Of a stretch of DNA of 64,000 nucleotides, positions 43,571 to 54,593 are shown piece by piece (positions within the stretch are counted from its first letter, which is position 1; every line of letters starts with the position of its first letter). The DNA lies in assembly GCA_949317995.1 (NCBI GenBank), contig OX439039.1:75994002-76058001 (forward strand). Reading direction: 5' to 3'. The position numbers and the translations under genes are program-made. The DNA is from Acholoe squamosa. Its lineage: Eukaryota > Annelida > Polychaeta > Phyllodocida > Polynoidae. The notes under the pieces are model-generated. The model ran no database searches. It saw only the letters and a program-made list of their open reading frames with translations, and had not been told where the DNA came from.

Positions 43571-45244
43571 GTGAAAAAAAATTATTCTTTAAAGTTCACA
43601 AAAAACGGATTTTGCTATATTTTTCTAAAAAATAATTTTTTTTATTTAATAAATGAAATAGATAAATTTGTTTCTCAAAATTGTTTAAAGTTTTATTTTA
43701 AGTATTCTGAGATTGATTTCGAAAAAATAAAAGTAAAATTATTAAACGTACAATTAACCATAGATATAGATTTAAATCATCAGAGAATAAAGCTCAATGA
43801 ACTTTTCCTAAAGCTTTTCACTAAATTTCCTGAAAAATATATTTACAAAGTTAAAGAGTCAAATTCTTTTGAATCTTCTTGGCTTTTATATGATTATAAA
43901 ATAGCTGAAACTGAAATATTGAATTATTTTTCTTCTTTTAGGCTGTCCAATGAACATCTCACTTTTACTTTGAATTACAATTTTAAAGGAAATTGCATAG
44001 TAAAAGACACATCATTTTTTTCGGAGTTGTGCTTTGAAATAAAGGAGGCACTGCTTGTAAAATCAAGGAAAAACACAAGCTTCATCAAAATGAGAGAAAT
44101 TAAGATAATCTCACATTTTCTTTTGGTTTTGTTTACTGTATTGTGTCAAGACAAAAAGGAAAATCATGAGTACTGGAGTAAAGTAAAAGAAGAAGAAAAA
44201 CACTGTTTGTTTTACATCACTGAACTAATAAGCAAACAACAAAAAGAAAAAAAAATTCCAAGGGAAAAAGTTATTGCTATTTTAAAAGATGAAGCTTGGT
44301 CTAGTCTCACTTTTTTTATGAAAAAAGATGAAGCTTACAGAACATATTATGGATATTGCATGACTCAAAATATGTCTAAAATTATATCAGATTTATTGTC
44401 TTCTCATAGCATTTTAGTAGAATGTGTCTCTGAAATTTTAAAGGTGAACGTTCATTTTGCTTCTAAAAATCAAAGCACTGATTTTCATCCTTTAGTTAGT
44501 TTTAGATCTAAGCTTATAAAATTATATTTTGATGAAGACTTGAAAAAGATAAGAGAATATTCTCCTTCTCATAATAGAGTAAAAAATGAAAAAGAAAGCA
44601 GCTTGAAAAGGAAAAGGAAATCTGATGATATACTTTCTATGCCTAGTAGTTTTTTTCAAGAAGAAAATTTATCAGATAGCAGTGAAGATGAGAGGAAAGA
44701 AAAAAATTATATTTCATCTTTAGTACCTAAGGCTAGTACATCTGCTACTCAAATAAGTGACAGCGAAGAAGAAAAAAAAACAGACAAATATTCTAAGAAA
44801 AAGTTACCAAGAAGTCAGTCAGAAGATAGTGCAATAAGTGATCAAGATTATATGTTACTCAAAGAAGATCTTGCTTTATCTGACAGTGAAGAAGAAAGTG
44901 AAAAAAACGAAAAAACTGTTTCTTTACTTAAAACGAAGAAAGAATTAGACAAAAAGAAAATTGAAATAGACGATAAAGTTCAGCTATTAAAAGATTTCCC
45001 TCCTTTGGCTACATTATATAAAGATGAATTAGAATTAAGCCAGGCAAACTTGGAATATTGTTTCCAAGTTATAGAACGACTTCAAAAACATCTTGTAGTT
45101 TTAGCTTCAAATATATTGCCTGAGAATTTAGAAAAGTGTGCAAGGTGCCCACAACACTGCTCCTTTGCAGTATTGAAAAGTACAAAAGATAAAAGGGGAC
45201 CAAAAATCCCTAAACCTAAGAAAATTAAGATAGCACATGAGTGA
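43571..45244 (+). CDS. Large basic/acidic protein of unknown function, 5' end unresolved
   Basis: The frame is open from about 43443 and has no ATG near its start (a GTG at 43571 gives 557 aa; the first internal ATG is about 175 codons in). The 5' end is therefore probably an upstream exon, in line with the splice-site-rich repeats just before it. The N-terminal 330 residues are Phe/Leu/Lys-rich and look globular. About 330-450 is disordered with KRKRK nuclear signals and several Asp-Ser-Glu-Glu acidic, CK2-like clusters. The end has a helix and CARCPQHC, followed by a Lys/Pro-rich basic tail. I do not recognise the family. A nuclear early protein is the best guess. Confidence 0.55.
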   Translation: MKKNYSLKFTKNGFCYIFLKNNFFYLINEIDKFVSQNCLKFYFKYSEIDFEKIKVKLLNVQLTIDIDLNHQRIKLNELFLKLFTKFPEKYIYKVKESNSFESSWLLYDYKIAETEILNYFSSFRLSNEHLTFTLNYNFKGNCIVKDTSFFSELCFEIKEALLVKSRKNTSFIKMREIKIISHFLLVLFTVLCQDKKENHEYWSKVKEEEKHCLFYITELISKQQKEKKIPREKVIAILKDEAWSSLTFFMKKDEAYRTYYGYCMTQNMSKIISDLLSSHSILVECVSEILKVNVHFASKNQSTDFHPLVSFRSKLIKLYFDEDLKKIREYSPSHNRVKNEKESSLKRKRKSDDILSMPSSFFQEENLSDSSEDERKEKNYISSLVPKASTSATQISDSEEEKKTDKYSKKKLPRSQSEDSAISDQDYMLLKEDLALSDSEEESEKNEKTVSLLKTKKELDKKKIEIDDKVQLLKDFPPLATLYKDELELSQANLEYCFQVIERLQKHLVVLASNILPENLEKCARCPQHCSFAVLKSTKDKRGPKIPKPKKIKIAHE

Positions 45245-45291
45245 TTTATGTTACTTGTGTTTTTACATGTTATTTTATATTTTTTCCACAG

Positions 45292-46716
45292 ATGCCAAAA
45301 ATCAAACACTCTTTTATTTCAAAATTAAAAGAGCGAACCCAACCTTCTCGTTCTCACAAAGCAGAACCTGCTAATACTGCTTCACAAAATGCAGGTTCTT
45401 CTGCAAGCTTTGACTCTCCCTCTTTTTCTGTTTCTTTGCCTGCAACTAACGTTTCCTCTTCTACTTCTGAGAAAACCTTCTCTCAAGCTCCTTCTGTTAC
45501 CTTCTCTCCTAGGTCTCCTCTTACTCAAAAAATGGAGGCTGCTTCTTCTCTCTTGTCTTTGTCTGCAGGCTCTGACATGTCTCCTTACCAAAAAGAATAT
45601 GACAAATTCTTGAAAACTAACAAAACTCACCCTGCTTCTTTTATTTCTTCTGCTGTTCCTAGCGCAGCTCAGTCTTCTTCCTGTGCAAGTTCATCTAAGG
45701 CTGCTCTTTTTCCTACTATTTCCTCACACCTGCAGCGATCTTGTCTTGACGAATCTTTCTGCTCTTGCACAAAAACGGAACCAGAAAGTGAGGACGAGGA
45801 GGTGAAAAACCTTTTGAGAAAGCCTCCCTCCCATGTTTCAGAAACTAATCGTCCAAGCATACAGTTTCCACAGAGTAGAGACAACCCCAGCTCAGGAAAT
45901 TCCTACGCTGAGGATATCTCTGTAGAAAAAATAGCAGAGTGCTTTGATTGTTCTTCCTCACAAGATCATCCTCCAAGACCGAGCTGTAGTTTTCCTGCTC
46001 CCGTTCAGGAACAGCTGAGCAGTAACTTTTCCCAGAATCCTCTGCCTGCTTCTGTGCCAGATCATGCTGCTCAGTCAAGTAGCGTCTACCCTTCCGCAAC
46101 TCATCAAGGTTTGAGCATTAACTTTTCGCTGAATCCTCAACCGAACAGCAGTTTCGAAAGGGCAAGCAAACACGGGTTTCCCTCCAACTTACAGGATCCT
46201 AACCTAGCTGGAAAAAGAAACTTTCCGCAGGATGGTTTCCATGCTGACAGTTCTTTGAACGAACAAGGTTCACAGTTCTTTCAGCGAAGACCTACACCAT
46301 CACATCAGGTTACTAACAACAACTTGTTTCCTCCTTACAATGGAAACAATTCTTCGCAGCAAGCCCTTCCTCCTACTGCTGTAGTTCCTCCTTCTTTTAC
46401 GTCTTTGGTTTCTAGAAATTCTCCTCTTGCAGACTTTGTCAAACTTTTCGGCTCTCAAGTTTTGGGGAAATATTTTTTCGAACAGGCTGTGTTAGCGAGA
46501 CTGGCACGTCCTCTTTCTGAGGAAGCTAAAAACAACCTTGCCGTTTCCAGAGGATGCGGATCTTGTGATTCTCCTTCACATGTGGCAGGTATGTTTTTAG
46601 TTACCACAAGGAAAAGAGAACAGTACAGTTGCAGGTTTTGCTACCGGTTGTTCAAAACTGGGCAAGATCTAATAGATCACATTATTTACATTCACAAAGG
46701 TTTGTCTGATGTATGA
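45292..46716 (+). CDS. Ser/Pro-rich protein with C-terminal C2H2 zinc finger
   Basis: ATG 45292 lies directly after a strong acceptor (TTTTTTCCACAG, ending 45291), so the exon probably begins at the start codon and the transcript is spliced from upstream. The protein is 474 aa. Most of it (about 1-390) is low-complexity Ser, Pro, Gln and Asn. A helical segment (about 395-430) precedes a C2H2 finger with Cys-Arg-Phe-Cys and HIIYIH at about 445-470. A sequence-specific DNA- or RNA-binding regulator is inferred. It overlaps the end of the preceding gene only in the intron-like stretch, suggesting the two may share leader exons. Confidence 0.6.
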   Translation: MPKIKHSFISKLKERTQPSRSHKAEPANTASQNAGSSASFDSPSFSVSLPATNVSSSTSEKTFSQAPSVTFSPRSPLTQKMEAASSLLSLSAGSDMSPYQKEYDKFLKTNKTHPASFISSAVPSAAQSSSCASSSKAALFPTISSHLQRSCLDESFCSCTKTEPESEDEEVKNLLRKPPSHVSETNRPSIQFPQSRDNPSSGNSYAEDISVEKIAECFDCSSSQDHPPRPSCSFPAPVQEQLSSNFSQNPLPASVPDHAAQSSSVYPSATHQGLSINFSLNPQPNSSFERASKHGFPSNLQDPNLAGKRNFPQDGFHADSSLNEQGSQFFQRRPTPSHQVTNNNLFPPYNGNNSSQQALPPTAVVPPSFTSLVSRNSPLADFVKLFGSQVLGKYFFEQAVLARLARPLSEEAKNNLAVSRGCGSCDSPSHVAGMFLVTTRKREQYSCRFCYRLFKTGQDLIDHIIYIHKGLSDV

Positions 46717-46782
46717 GCAAAATGTTTCTTTGAAAAATTGAAAGACAACTTTTCTTGACAAAGGTTTCACTTAAAAAAGTGA

Positions 46783-47637
46783 ATGGAACGTAATATTTTA
46801 ATGAACAAAAATTTGTTGTCTTCAAGAACTTCATATTTCAAATCATATTTTAATTTCCAGAAAAAAATAGACACAAAAAAAGATCAAATTGAAATAGAAA
46901 TTCCCTTTTTTCGTTTACTAACCATAGCTCAATGTTTTTCTTTTATTTCATATTTGTGTGAAAAATCTGAGAATAAATCTTATGATAGTTTTGATGCAGT
47001 AGATGACGTAGAATCAATAGCTTTTTTTGCTTGTTACTTTCAAAGTGATTTTTTATTTAAATATTTACGTAAAAGAAGTTTGAAACACTTAAATGAAATA
47101 GCTAAAATAGTTAGAGTTTGTATATATACAGGAAATGTTTGTCATAGTACGACTATTTCTTTGTTGTTCTTTTGCACTGATTTAATAGGAGAAAAATATC
47201 CTATGTTTAACCTTCTTAAAGACATATATTGTAAGAATCATGGCATAGAATTGTATTGCCCATATAAATGCTACAATACCAAAAAATTAGCTAAAAAGAT
47301 TAAGATTGCTTATCATGACATGTATATAGATTGTTATCCTGTATGCTACCTTTGTGGAGGTTGTGGAGAATATCATAACGCATATAGTAAAGACAAGAAG
47401 AAGAAAACAGCTCGTATGGAATGCTGTGGCGGTGTATGTTATTATAAATGTTACACTGACTTTAGACTTAAATCATACACTAAGCCAAGGAAAGAGGGAA
47501 TTAAGTGTGCAAACTGCAGAGTTAAATGGGTATGTGGTGAACCTTTATGTGCTAGAACCTTTATCAAATGGCAAAGAAAAAAATATAAATCGATGATGAA
47601 AAAGTATTATGAGAATCATATTTCTTTTTTTTCATAG
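46783..47637 (+). CDS. BTB-like protein with C-terminal RING-like Cys cluster
   Basis: The protein is 284 aa. Residues about 5-115 have a weak BTB/POZ pattern: NKNLLSSRTSYFKSYF near the start, hydrophobic strands, then helices. The C-terminal part is rich in Cys: CYLCGGCGEYH, then MECCGGVCYYKC, then CANCRVKWVC, spaced like a treble-clef or RING zinc site. BTB proteins recruit substrates to cullin-3 ligases and RINGs bind E2 enzymes. It could thus be the element B counterpart of the element A F-box protein. The BTB call is tentative; the zinc cluster is clear. No break is visible. Confidence 0.5.
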   Translation: MERNILMNKNLLSSRTSYFKSYFNFQKKIDTKKDQIEIEIPFFRLLTIAQCFSFISYLCEKSENKSYDSFDAVDDVESIAFFACYFQSDFLFKYLRKRSLKHLNEIAKIVRVCIYTGNVCHSTTISLLFFCTDLIGEKYPMFNLLKDIYCKNHGIELYCPYKCYNTKKLAKKIKIAYHDMYIDCYPVCYLCGGCGEYHNAYSKDKKKKTARMECCGGVCYYKCYTDFRLKSYTKPRKEGIKCANCRVKWVCGEPLCARTFIKWQRKKYKSMMKKYYENHISFFS

Positions 47638-49242
47638 ATATAATACATAGATAAAAGAAAAATGAGAGGTATGATTAAATATTTTGCTTGAAATGTATTT
47701 CTATGTGTTCTGCTTACTTGATGAACAGAAATGCTTTTCTTTCTTCCTGTGAACAAGGAAGGGAGTTCATATAGCTTTTTATCTATTTGCATAAACTATG
47801 CTGAGATATACAAACTTATTTTTGTCTTAGCATGAGATTAAAATTTTTTTCTTTGTTTCATATATGCAAGAAAAGGATTTTAATCTATGATTGATTTGTT
47901 ATGAAGAATCAGCAAGCCTTTGTTTTCTTTTGAAAAGAAATAAAATGTTTAAAAAAATTTGATTTCTATGTTATTTGTTTTTAAAAAGTATGTAACTCAT
48001 TTAAGAGCAGCTTTAAAAAAGTCTTTGAGATTTTCATGAAACAAAGATTTACTGCATGCAAGCACGTTACGAACGCTCAAGTCAAAGTATATTTTTTTTG
48101 TTGAAAAAAACTAAAAAAGGAAAATAGTTTACCCTAGAAGAATCCAAAATTTTCTCGTATAAGCTAAACCCTCGTGTAAGCCGCACCTCCACTTCAGAGG
48201 GTTATTAAGAACTTTTTTTGTTGAAATATAGTACCTTCAGTGCTGTTTTTAAGTTAAAGAACTCCTGATTTAAGTCGCACCCTGACTAAAGGCTGTTTTC
48301 TATAAGCCAAATTTGGATTTGGATTTTGGTAGCTCATATGCAAGTTTTCTGTTGTAGCCTCTAGAGGTCTCTAGGATGCAGGGTATGTAGTGTAAGTTTT
48401 AGCTACCAGAGGTCATCCGGGTTTTGCTTACGTGAAAGTTTTCTATTGTAGCCTTCAGAGGTCTTTGGCGTACAGGGTTTTAGCAGGCAGGGAATATAGT
48501 GACGGTTTTAGCCACTAGAGGTTTTTTAGACATAGATTATGTCAAAGTTTTCTGCCGTAGTCTCTAGAGGTCTCAGGCGTGCAGGGTTTCAGCAGGCAGG
48601 GAATTTAGTGCAGGTTTTAGCCAGCAGAGGTCATCAAGGTTTAGCTCATGTGAAAGTTTTCTGCTGTAGCCTCTAGAGTTTTCTGAGATGCAGGGAATGT
48701 AGTGTAAGTTTTAGCTATTAGAGGTCATCCAGGTTTAGCTTATGTGAACGTTTTCTGTCGTAGGCTACAGAGGTCTCTGACGTGCAAGGGTGCTTAAGTT
48801 TAAGCTGGTTTCTCTCACTGTCCATAGGGTTTTAATCAGGCAGGAAAAGTAGGTTTGGTTTCAGCCCTCAGAGGTCATCTGCCGTAGTCTTTAGCTCATC
48901 TGAAATATTTTGACGTAGGCTCTACAGGTTTTTGACGTAAAAGAGTGGTTAAGTTTAAATTAGTTTTACAACGGCTGGTTTCCTTAAGATTTTTGTTAGG
49001 TAAGGAGGCTAAAATTTGAGTTTTTTTTGTTTCCTATTAAACATAAAGTTTGTTCTAGGTATTTAAGTTTTTAAAAAAAAACATGCTTTTTATTTTTAGC
49101 TCATAAAGTTTTTTTAAAAAGCAGTTGATTTTTCCCTGAGATAAGAAAAAAATTGAGAATAAATTAATATTTAGGAGCTAAAAAATAGTTTTAATCATAT
49201 CGAGAGCTTTAAGAGATTTAATTGTTTACTTATTTTAAAAAA
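47638..49242. other. 1.6-kb non-coding region between the left and right gene blocks
   Basis: It holds poly-A/T-rich DNA (47640-48100) and an imperfect repeat array (about 48330-48960). The last 250 bp are AT-rich with TGAGATAA at 49137-49144, 99 nt before the penton-like ATG. No gene is supported. Confidence 0.5.
48330..48960. repeat. Imperfect tandem repeats of about 95-110 bp
   Basis: At least five copies share GTTTTCTG, then TGTAGCCTCTAGAGGTCT, GCAGGG, GTTTTAGC, AGAGGTCAT and TGTGAAA. CTAGAG and AGAGGTC form short internal inverted motifs. Divergence between copies is clear, so the array is old compared with the 380-bp or 1,119-bp arrays. Confidence 0.65.
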
Positions 49243-50199
49243 ATGAACATTTCTTCTGCTTTTTACATTAATTTACCTTCTAACACTATTCATCCTTCAC
49301 GTGAAAATAAAACTAGCAAATTTTGGGTTAAATTACCTTCTATTTTAATTTTACTAGGAGAATGGGAAGTAGGATTAGTAGAAGTAAACATACCAGTTTC
49401 CTGGTATAATTTCCCAGAATTTCCAGAAAAAAATAGGACTTTGGTAGTAGAAAGAAAAGATTTCAGGTTGAAGCAAGACATGAATGAAATAACTTCATTA
49501 GATGAAATAGAAATTAAAAAAAGATATGTCATGCAAAAAATTCCATATGGAAATTATACTTCTTTAGATAGTTTAATAAAAAGCATTAATGCAGCCTTGA
49601 AAAAAATAGACGCATACCCCGACGATGAATTTTTTCGAAAAAGTAGAGAACCATATGTGAAAACTGAGCTGCAAAACTTAAAACCCATTTTAAAGGTAGG
49701 GAGAGGAGACAAAGTTATTATGTCTAAATATTTAAGTAACGTACTGAGATTGGATATATCTGAAGAAATAGACAACGAAGCTGAGATCGAAAACAGTAAC
49801 GTTATAACATTTTCAGGGCTTCCATTGAATAGTTTATTAGATTTTCAGATTTTAATGAGCACTACTTTAAGATACAAACATTACAAATATTTTCATGCGG
49901 GAGGTGTACCTAACTTGCATCACGTTTCTTCTAATATTTATATTTATACTGATATAGTTGCTAATGAAATTGTAGGCGATCTTCAAATTCCTTTATTGAG
50001 GACTATTCGTTGCAGTGAAAAATTCGGAGATGATATAAAGGAAGTTTTTGTCTCTCCGTACTATAAAAAGGTAAAAAAAAGTGAAATACAAGAAATCGAA
50101 ATAACTATATGTGACGACCTGGGAAAGTTGGTTCAATTTCAATATGGAACAGTTTTTTTAGTTCTTCATTTTAGACCTATAAGAAATGAAGAAAAGTAA
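49243..50199 (+). CDS. Penton-like minor capsid protein, element B
   Basis: The protein is 318 aa from ATG 49243, preferred over a non-ATG start 21 nt upstream. The N-terminal block FWVKLPS, then LLGEWEVGLVEVNIP, then SWYNF is the family signature and matches the element A protein. The length fits the vertex (penton) protein of Polintons and adintoviruses, a single jelly-roll forming pentamers. Its end overlaps the PolB start by 14 nt in another frame. It opens the rightward structural and replication block. Confidence 0.75.
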   Translation: MNISSAFYINLPSNTIHPSRENKTSKFWVKLPSILILLGEWEVGLVEVNIPVSWYNFPEFPEKNRTLVVERKDFRLKQDMNEITSLDEIEIKKRYVMQKIPYGNYTSLDSLIKSINAALKKIDAYPDDEFFRKSREPYVKTELQNLKPILKVGRGDKVIMSKYLSNVLRLDISEEIDNEAEIENSNVITFSGLPLNSLLDFQILMSTTLRYKHYKYFHAGGVPNLHHVSSNIYIYTDIVANEIVGDLQIPLLRTIRCSEKFGDDIKEVFVSPYYKKVKKSEIQEIEITICDDLGKLVQFQYGTVFLVLHFRPIRNEEK

Positions 50200-53100
50200 A
50201 GCTTTCAGAAATTTAATCGTAGAATATGATTTAACTCCTGCTCTTCACAAATATGATCCTGATTTATTTTTACTTAATCAGACCAAAAAAATTAAAAAAT
50301 TAATTTTGAAGAAAAAAAAAAAAGAAGGGGGGGTTAAATTTCAATTATCGTTATGCAGAGTGTTAGGAAAATATAATCTAGAAAACAAAGAATATTTTGA
50401 AATTCAACCATGGTTCCAAAGTCCTGTTCAAGTAAACTTTGATTCTCATAACGTAGAGGAATTAATAAGAAATTCCTTTTCTGTGATATTAGGTTTTTTC
50501 GATGCTTTCTTGCACATGGGGTCAGGATGGTTTTTGAGAGAAATAAAAGTGTTACGCCTCTCTGTTTTTAAATATAATCCTTTTGGAGGGGAGAAAAAAG
50601 GGAAAGAAAGCATAATTGAAAGAAAAAAATCAGTTCTTAACATAAAAGGAAGCGGCAAAAAATGCTTCGTGTACTCTGTTTTAGCAGGCTTACATAAAGT
50701 TCCTCACAATGCAAACTTGGCTAAGTCGTACGATATTTTTTTAGAAAAATTAAATCTTTCTTTTCTTTCTTTTCCTGTTAAATTGAGTGAAATTCCAAAG
50801 TTCGAAAAGAAAAATAATCTTACTGTAAATGTGTTTGGCCTTTTAAAATCTGAAAAAAAAGAATTTCAGCCTTTCCCTATGTATATTTCAGTCCTTTCTT
50901 CTCCCCTTACTGAAGGAAGACATATTGATTTATTGTTATTTAATGATCACTATTATCTTATCAGAAATTTACATAAATTTATCAGACCTTTCTTTTGGAA
51001 AAAAACTAGATACTTTTGTTACAAATGTTTGATATCATATAGCTCAAAAAAAAAATATGAAATGCACGTTAACAACAACTGCAAAACTAATGTATACAGT
51101 GGTCAGGGTTATTCTACTCCACCGAAAGGGACTTTCTTGAAATTCGTCGACCATAAATTTAAAGTTAAAAGTCCTTTTGTGATATATGCAGATTTTGAAT
51201 GTTATAATCGCGCTATAAGCAAAATATACAAAGGGAAATCGTATTGCTCAAAAGAACACAAATTAAATGCTTTTGGAGCTATATTAATTTCTAAATATGA
51301 AAAATACAGTCAAGATCCTGTTATATACGTAGGAAAAAATGTGATAGAAAAATTTGTTTCTTACTTATATAAAAAAAGAGCTGAAATTTCGTATATTTTA
51401 GATCATAAGAGAAAACCTTTGTCTTTGTCTTCTGACGATATTTCACATATAGTGAAGCAAAAAAATTGTTACATATGTGGGATATCTTTCACCGAAAAAG
51501 GTATAAGAAAAGTTTTAGATCATGCTCACATAGGACAAGAAGGAAAAGGAAGAGACATAAATTATGCTTGCAACAGATGTAATCTTACTTACACTAGTCT
51601 TAGGATGGACAATTTAAAGATACCAATTATAATTCACAACAGCATGAATTATGACACTCATTTTCTCATCCAAAAATTATATAAATATATAAACCAGAGC
51701 ACCATATCTGTGATTGCTAAATCATCTGAAAAATTTCTTACTTTAAGTTTCGAAAATTTTAGAATCATAGATTCCTTCCAATTTTTACCTACGTCCCTTT
51801 CAAAATTAGCTGAACTTTTGCAAGAGAAAGGATTAAAAGATTTCGTTCAAACAAAAAAACATACTTCAAACAAAAAAATGATTCCTTATATGATAAGAAA
51901 AGGTGTCATGTGCTATGATTACATTGATTCTTGGTCTGTTTTGAAAGAAAAAAAATTGCCGCCTATAGATAAATTTTATTCTACTTTAACCAAAAAAAAT
52001 ATAACTGAGGACGATTACTGTCATGCTATTCATATGTTTGAAGCATTAAAATGTAGAAACATAAAAGATTATTTGAAAGCCTACTTGAAAATAGACGTTT
52101 TGCTTTTATGTGATGTTTTTGAATCTTTTAGAGAAAAGGCCTTAAGTTATTACGGTTTAGACCCTGCTCATTTTCTTACGGCACCTAGTTTGAGTTATCA
52201 AGCTATGTTGAAACATACACAAGTTGAACTAGAGTTGCTTTCTGACATCGAAATATATAATTTTATAGAAGGCGGTATAAGGGGTGGCATAACTAATGTT
52301 TCTTATAGGTATGCGAAAGCTAATTCTTCCGACGAAATCATCTTTTACATAGACTGCAATAACCTTTATGGCAAATGTTTAGCAGATTTTTTGCCTCACT
52401 CATATTTCAAATGGCTGACCCAAAATCAAATTCAAAAACTAAACATAGAAAGCATTTCAGATTATAATGAAACAGGATACATACTGGAGGTAAGTTTAAC
52501 TTACCCTGACTGTCTTCATGACATGCACAACGATTTTCCTCTAGCTCCACAGAAAATAGAAATAGAAGAACAAGAATTATCTCCGTACACAAAAGAAATA
52601 TTGAAAAAAACTGAAACGTCCTATAAAAAAGGAGGAAAAAAGCTTATATGCAATTTAAAAGACAAAAAAAAATTATGTAGTGCATTATCGTAATTTAAAA
52701 TTATACCTTGCTTTAGGTTTAAAGATAAATAAAATTCATCGTGTTTTAAGCTTTCATCAGAAAGATTGGATGAAATCTTACATTTTGTTCAATAACAGAG
52801 AACGAACTTTGGCTACCTCTGCTTTCGAAAAAGAATTCTTTAAGTTATTAAATAATGCAGCATTTGGTAAAACAATGGAAAATGTTAAGAAAAGAACTAG
52901 CATGAAATTAACTTCAGACCCTAAAGAAAGTGAAAATCTTATAAAAAAAAACCTACTTTTAAATCTCTTCATATATTTCAAAAGGACTTTGTAGGAATAC
53001 AAAGCAGCAAAGAAAAAATTTTACTAGACAAACCGATCTACATTGGGTTTTCTGTTTTAGAATTATCTAAACTATGGATGTTTAATTTCCATTATAATGT

Positions 53101-53704
53101 CATGTTGCCTAAATTCAAAGACGTACATATTCAACTGTTATATACAGACACAGATTCTTTAGTGTATTACATAAAAGATACAAATTATCTTGAAAAAATA
53201 AAAGATCTTAATAATTTTTTCGATTTTTCTAATTTACCTAAAGATCATTTTTTGTATGATGAAACGAACAAAAAGGTCTTAGGTAAATTTAAATATGAAG
53301 CAGGAGGGAAAAAAATAAAAGAATTTATTGCTCTTAGGCCAAAAATGTATTCAATTTTATTTGAGAAGGGGGAAGAAGAGAAAAAAATAAAGGGAGTCAA
53401 AAAAAGTAGCATAGAAACTATAAGGCACAATGACTTTAAGCTTACCTTAGTCCAAAATAGAATAAAAGAAGCAGAATTCGATAACATAAGAAGCATAAAA
53501 CACAAAGTATACACTATGTCTCAAAAAAAGATATCTCTTTCTCCTTTTGAAGATAAAAGATATTTGAGAAGAGGAGGAATTAAATCTTACGCATATGGTC
53601 ATTATAAGATTCCCCCTTTAAAAAGAAAAATGAAAGAAATTCCTTTTGAAGATATTTATTCAAAAAGAAGAAAAGTTTGTGAGATAAAGACAAAAATAGA
53701 ATAG
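50186..53704 (+). CDS. polB: Protein-primed DNA polymerase B, element B, two frame breaks
   Basis: Three frame segments: 50186-52693, 52680-52994 and about 52955-53704. The changes sit in A9 runs at 52664-52672 and 52943-52951. In order (residues of the first segment): conserved N-terminal domain with CFVYSVLAGLH (about 155), C2H2-like finger (276-300) and Exo I YADFEC (335). An endonuclease VII-like zinc motif follows (CYICG at 427, DHAH at 447, CNRC at 462). Then Exo II IHNSMNYDTHF (483), Exo III YLKIDVLLLCDVF (636) and motif A CNNLYGKCLADF (723). Motif B NNAAFGKTMENVK is in segment 2 and motif C YTDTDSLVYY in segment 3. All catalytic residues are present, so the breaks may be homopolymer errors. 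Confidence 0.9.
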
Positions 53705-53727
53705 CAAACTGTCTGCAAACAAACAAA

Positions 53728-54048
53728 ATGAGTAAATCATCTAAATATCCTACTTTAGCTTTTGGCAAAAGGAAAAGAATAGACATAAATAAATTCAAAG
53801 GAAAAATATATTTACATTTTCATGATATGGTAAAAGACAAAAGTATTTCTCTTCTTAAAGAAGAATATGATTTACTATTTGAACTAAGGAATAAAATAGA
53901 CAAAAAAATAGATAAAATTAAAAAAATGAGTGAAGAAGAAAAGCCTGGAAAGACTAAGAACACTAAGAAAAAGAAAGAAAAATCAAAGTCTCTTAGTGAC
54001 AGCAGCAGCGATGATAACATAGCCTCTAGTAACAGTGACAGCGAGTGA
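53728..54048 (+). CDS. PC4/SUB1-like ssDNA-binding protein
   Basis: The protein is 106 aa. Residues about 8-58 match the PC4 (p15) core: Phe-Gly-Lys-Arg-Lys-Arg-Ile-Asp-Ile, then KFKGKIYLHF, then a Ser-Ile-Ser-Leu turn and a helix KEEYDLLFELRNKIDKKI. The C-terminal 45 residues are a Lys/Glu then Ser/Asp-rich acidic tail, like the Ser-rich acidic tail of cellular PC4 though at the other end. PC4 proteins bind single-stranded DNA and stimulate transcription. In a protein-primed replicon the likely job is coating displaced strands or activating late promoters. It lies 24 nt after PolB, supporting a replication role. Confidence 0.68.
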   Translation: MSKSSKYPTLAFGKRKRIDINKFKGKIYLHFHDMVKDKSISLLKEEYDLLFELRNKIDKKIDKIKKMSEEEKPGKTKNTKKKKEKSKSLSDSSSDDNIASSNSDSE

Positions 54049-54200
54049 AAACCTTAGTGAGATAAGAGCTACAGCAAGAAAGATTACGACATATCTACGG
54101 TCAAAGTATTTTTTTTTAATTTATATACAAATATACATAAAATGCTGACGAAAATCATTTGAGATGTAATTCATGCCACACACAATATCTTAAAGAAAAA

Positions 54201-54593
54201 ATGAGGAACAAAGCTAAGTCAAATGAAAATAAATTGAAGCTAATTATCGACGAAAAAATCAGCGACACAGAAAACTCTAGCTCCGAAGAATCAGAAGGAA
54301 AAGACAACCTGACAGCCTCTCCTCTGCCTGAAGACGAAAATGAAAATCGAAGCAAAAAAAGAAATAAAAGAAAAGCAGGGACTAGCATGACAGGTGACGA
54401 AGAAAGTGAGAAAGAAGAAAAGGAAGTCAAGAAAGGAAAAAAACAGAAAACTGTTTCTTCCACTAAAGGTAGAACTGTGTTGAAGAAAACCGGAAACGTA
54501 AGAAAACATGCACAAAGAACTATAGGAATTAACAAAACTAGAATACCTGATGGGTTTATTCCTATATACACTAATATCTATGCCATAGAATAA
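54201..54593 (+). CDS. Highly charged disordered protein
   Basis: The protein is 130 aa from ATG 54201. The frame extends 14 codons upstream without ATG and includes a CNSCH pair, so a spliced upstream exon is possible. Long alternating Lys/Arg and Glu/Asp stretches suggest a disordered nuclear or DNA-condensing protein; the last 25 residues are less charged and may be globular. TGAGATAA at 54058-54065 lies upstream. No family was recognised. Confidence 0.5.
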   Translation: MRNKAKSNENKLKLIIDEKISDTENSSSEESEGKDNLTASPLPEDENENRSKKRNKRKAGTSMTGDEESEKEEKEVKKGKKQKTVSSTKGRTVLKKTGNVRKHAQRTIGINKTRIPDGFIPIYTNIYAIE

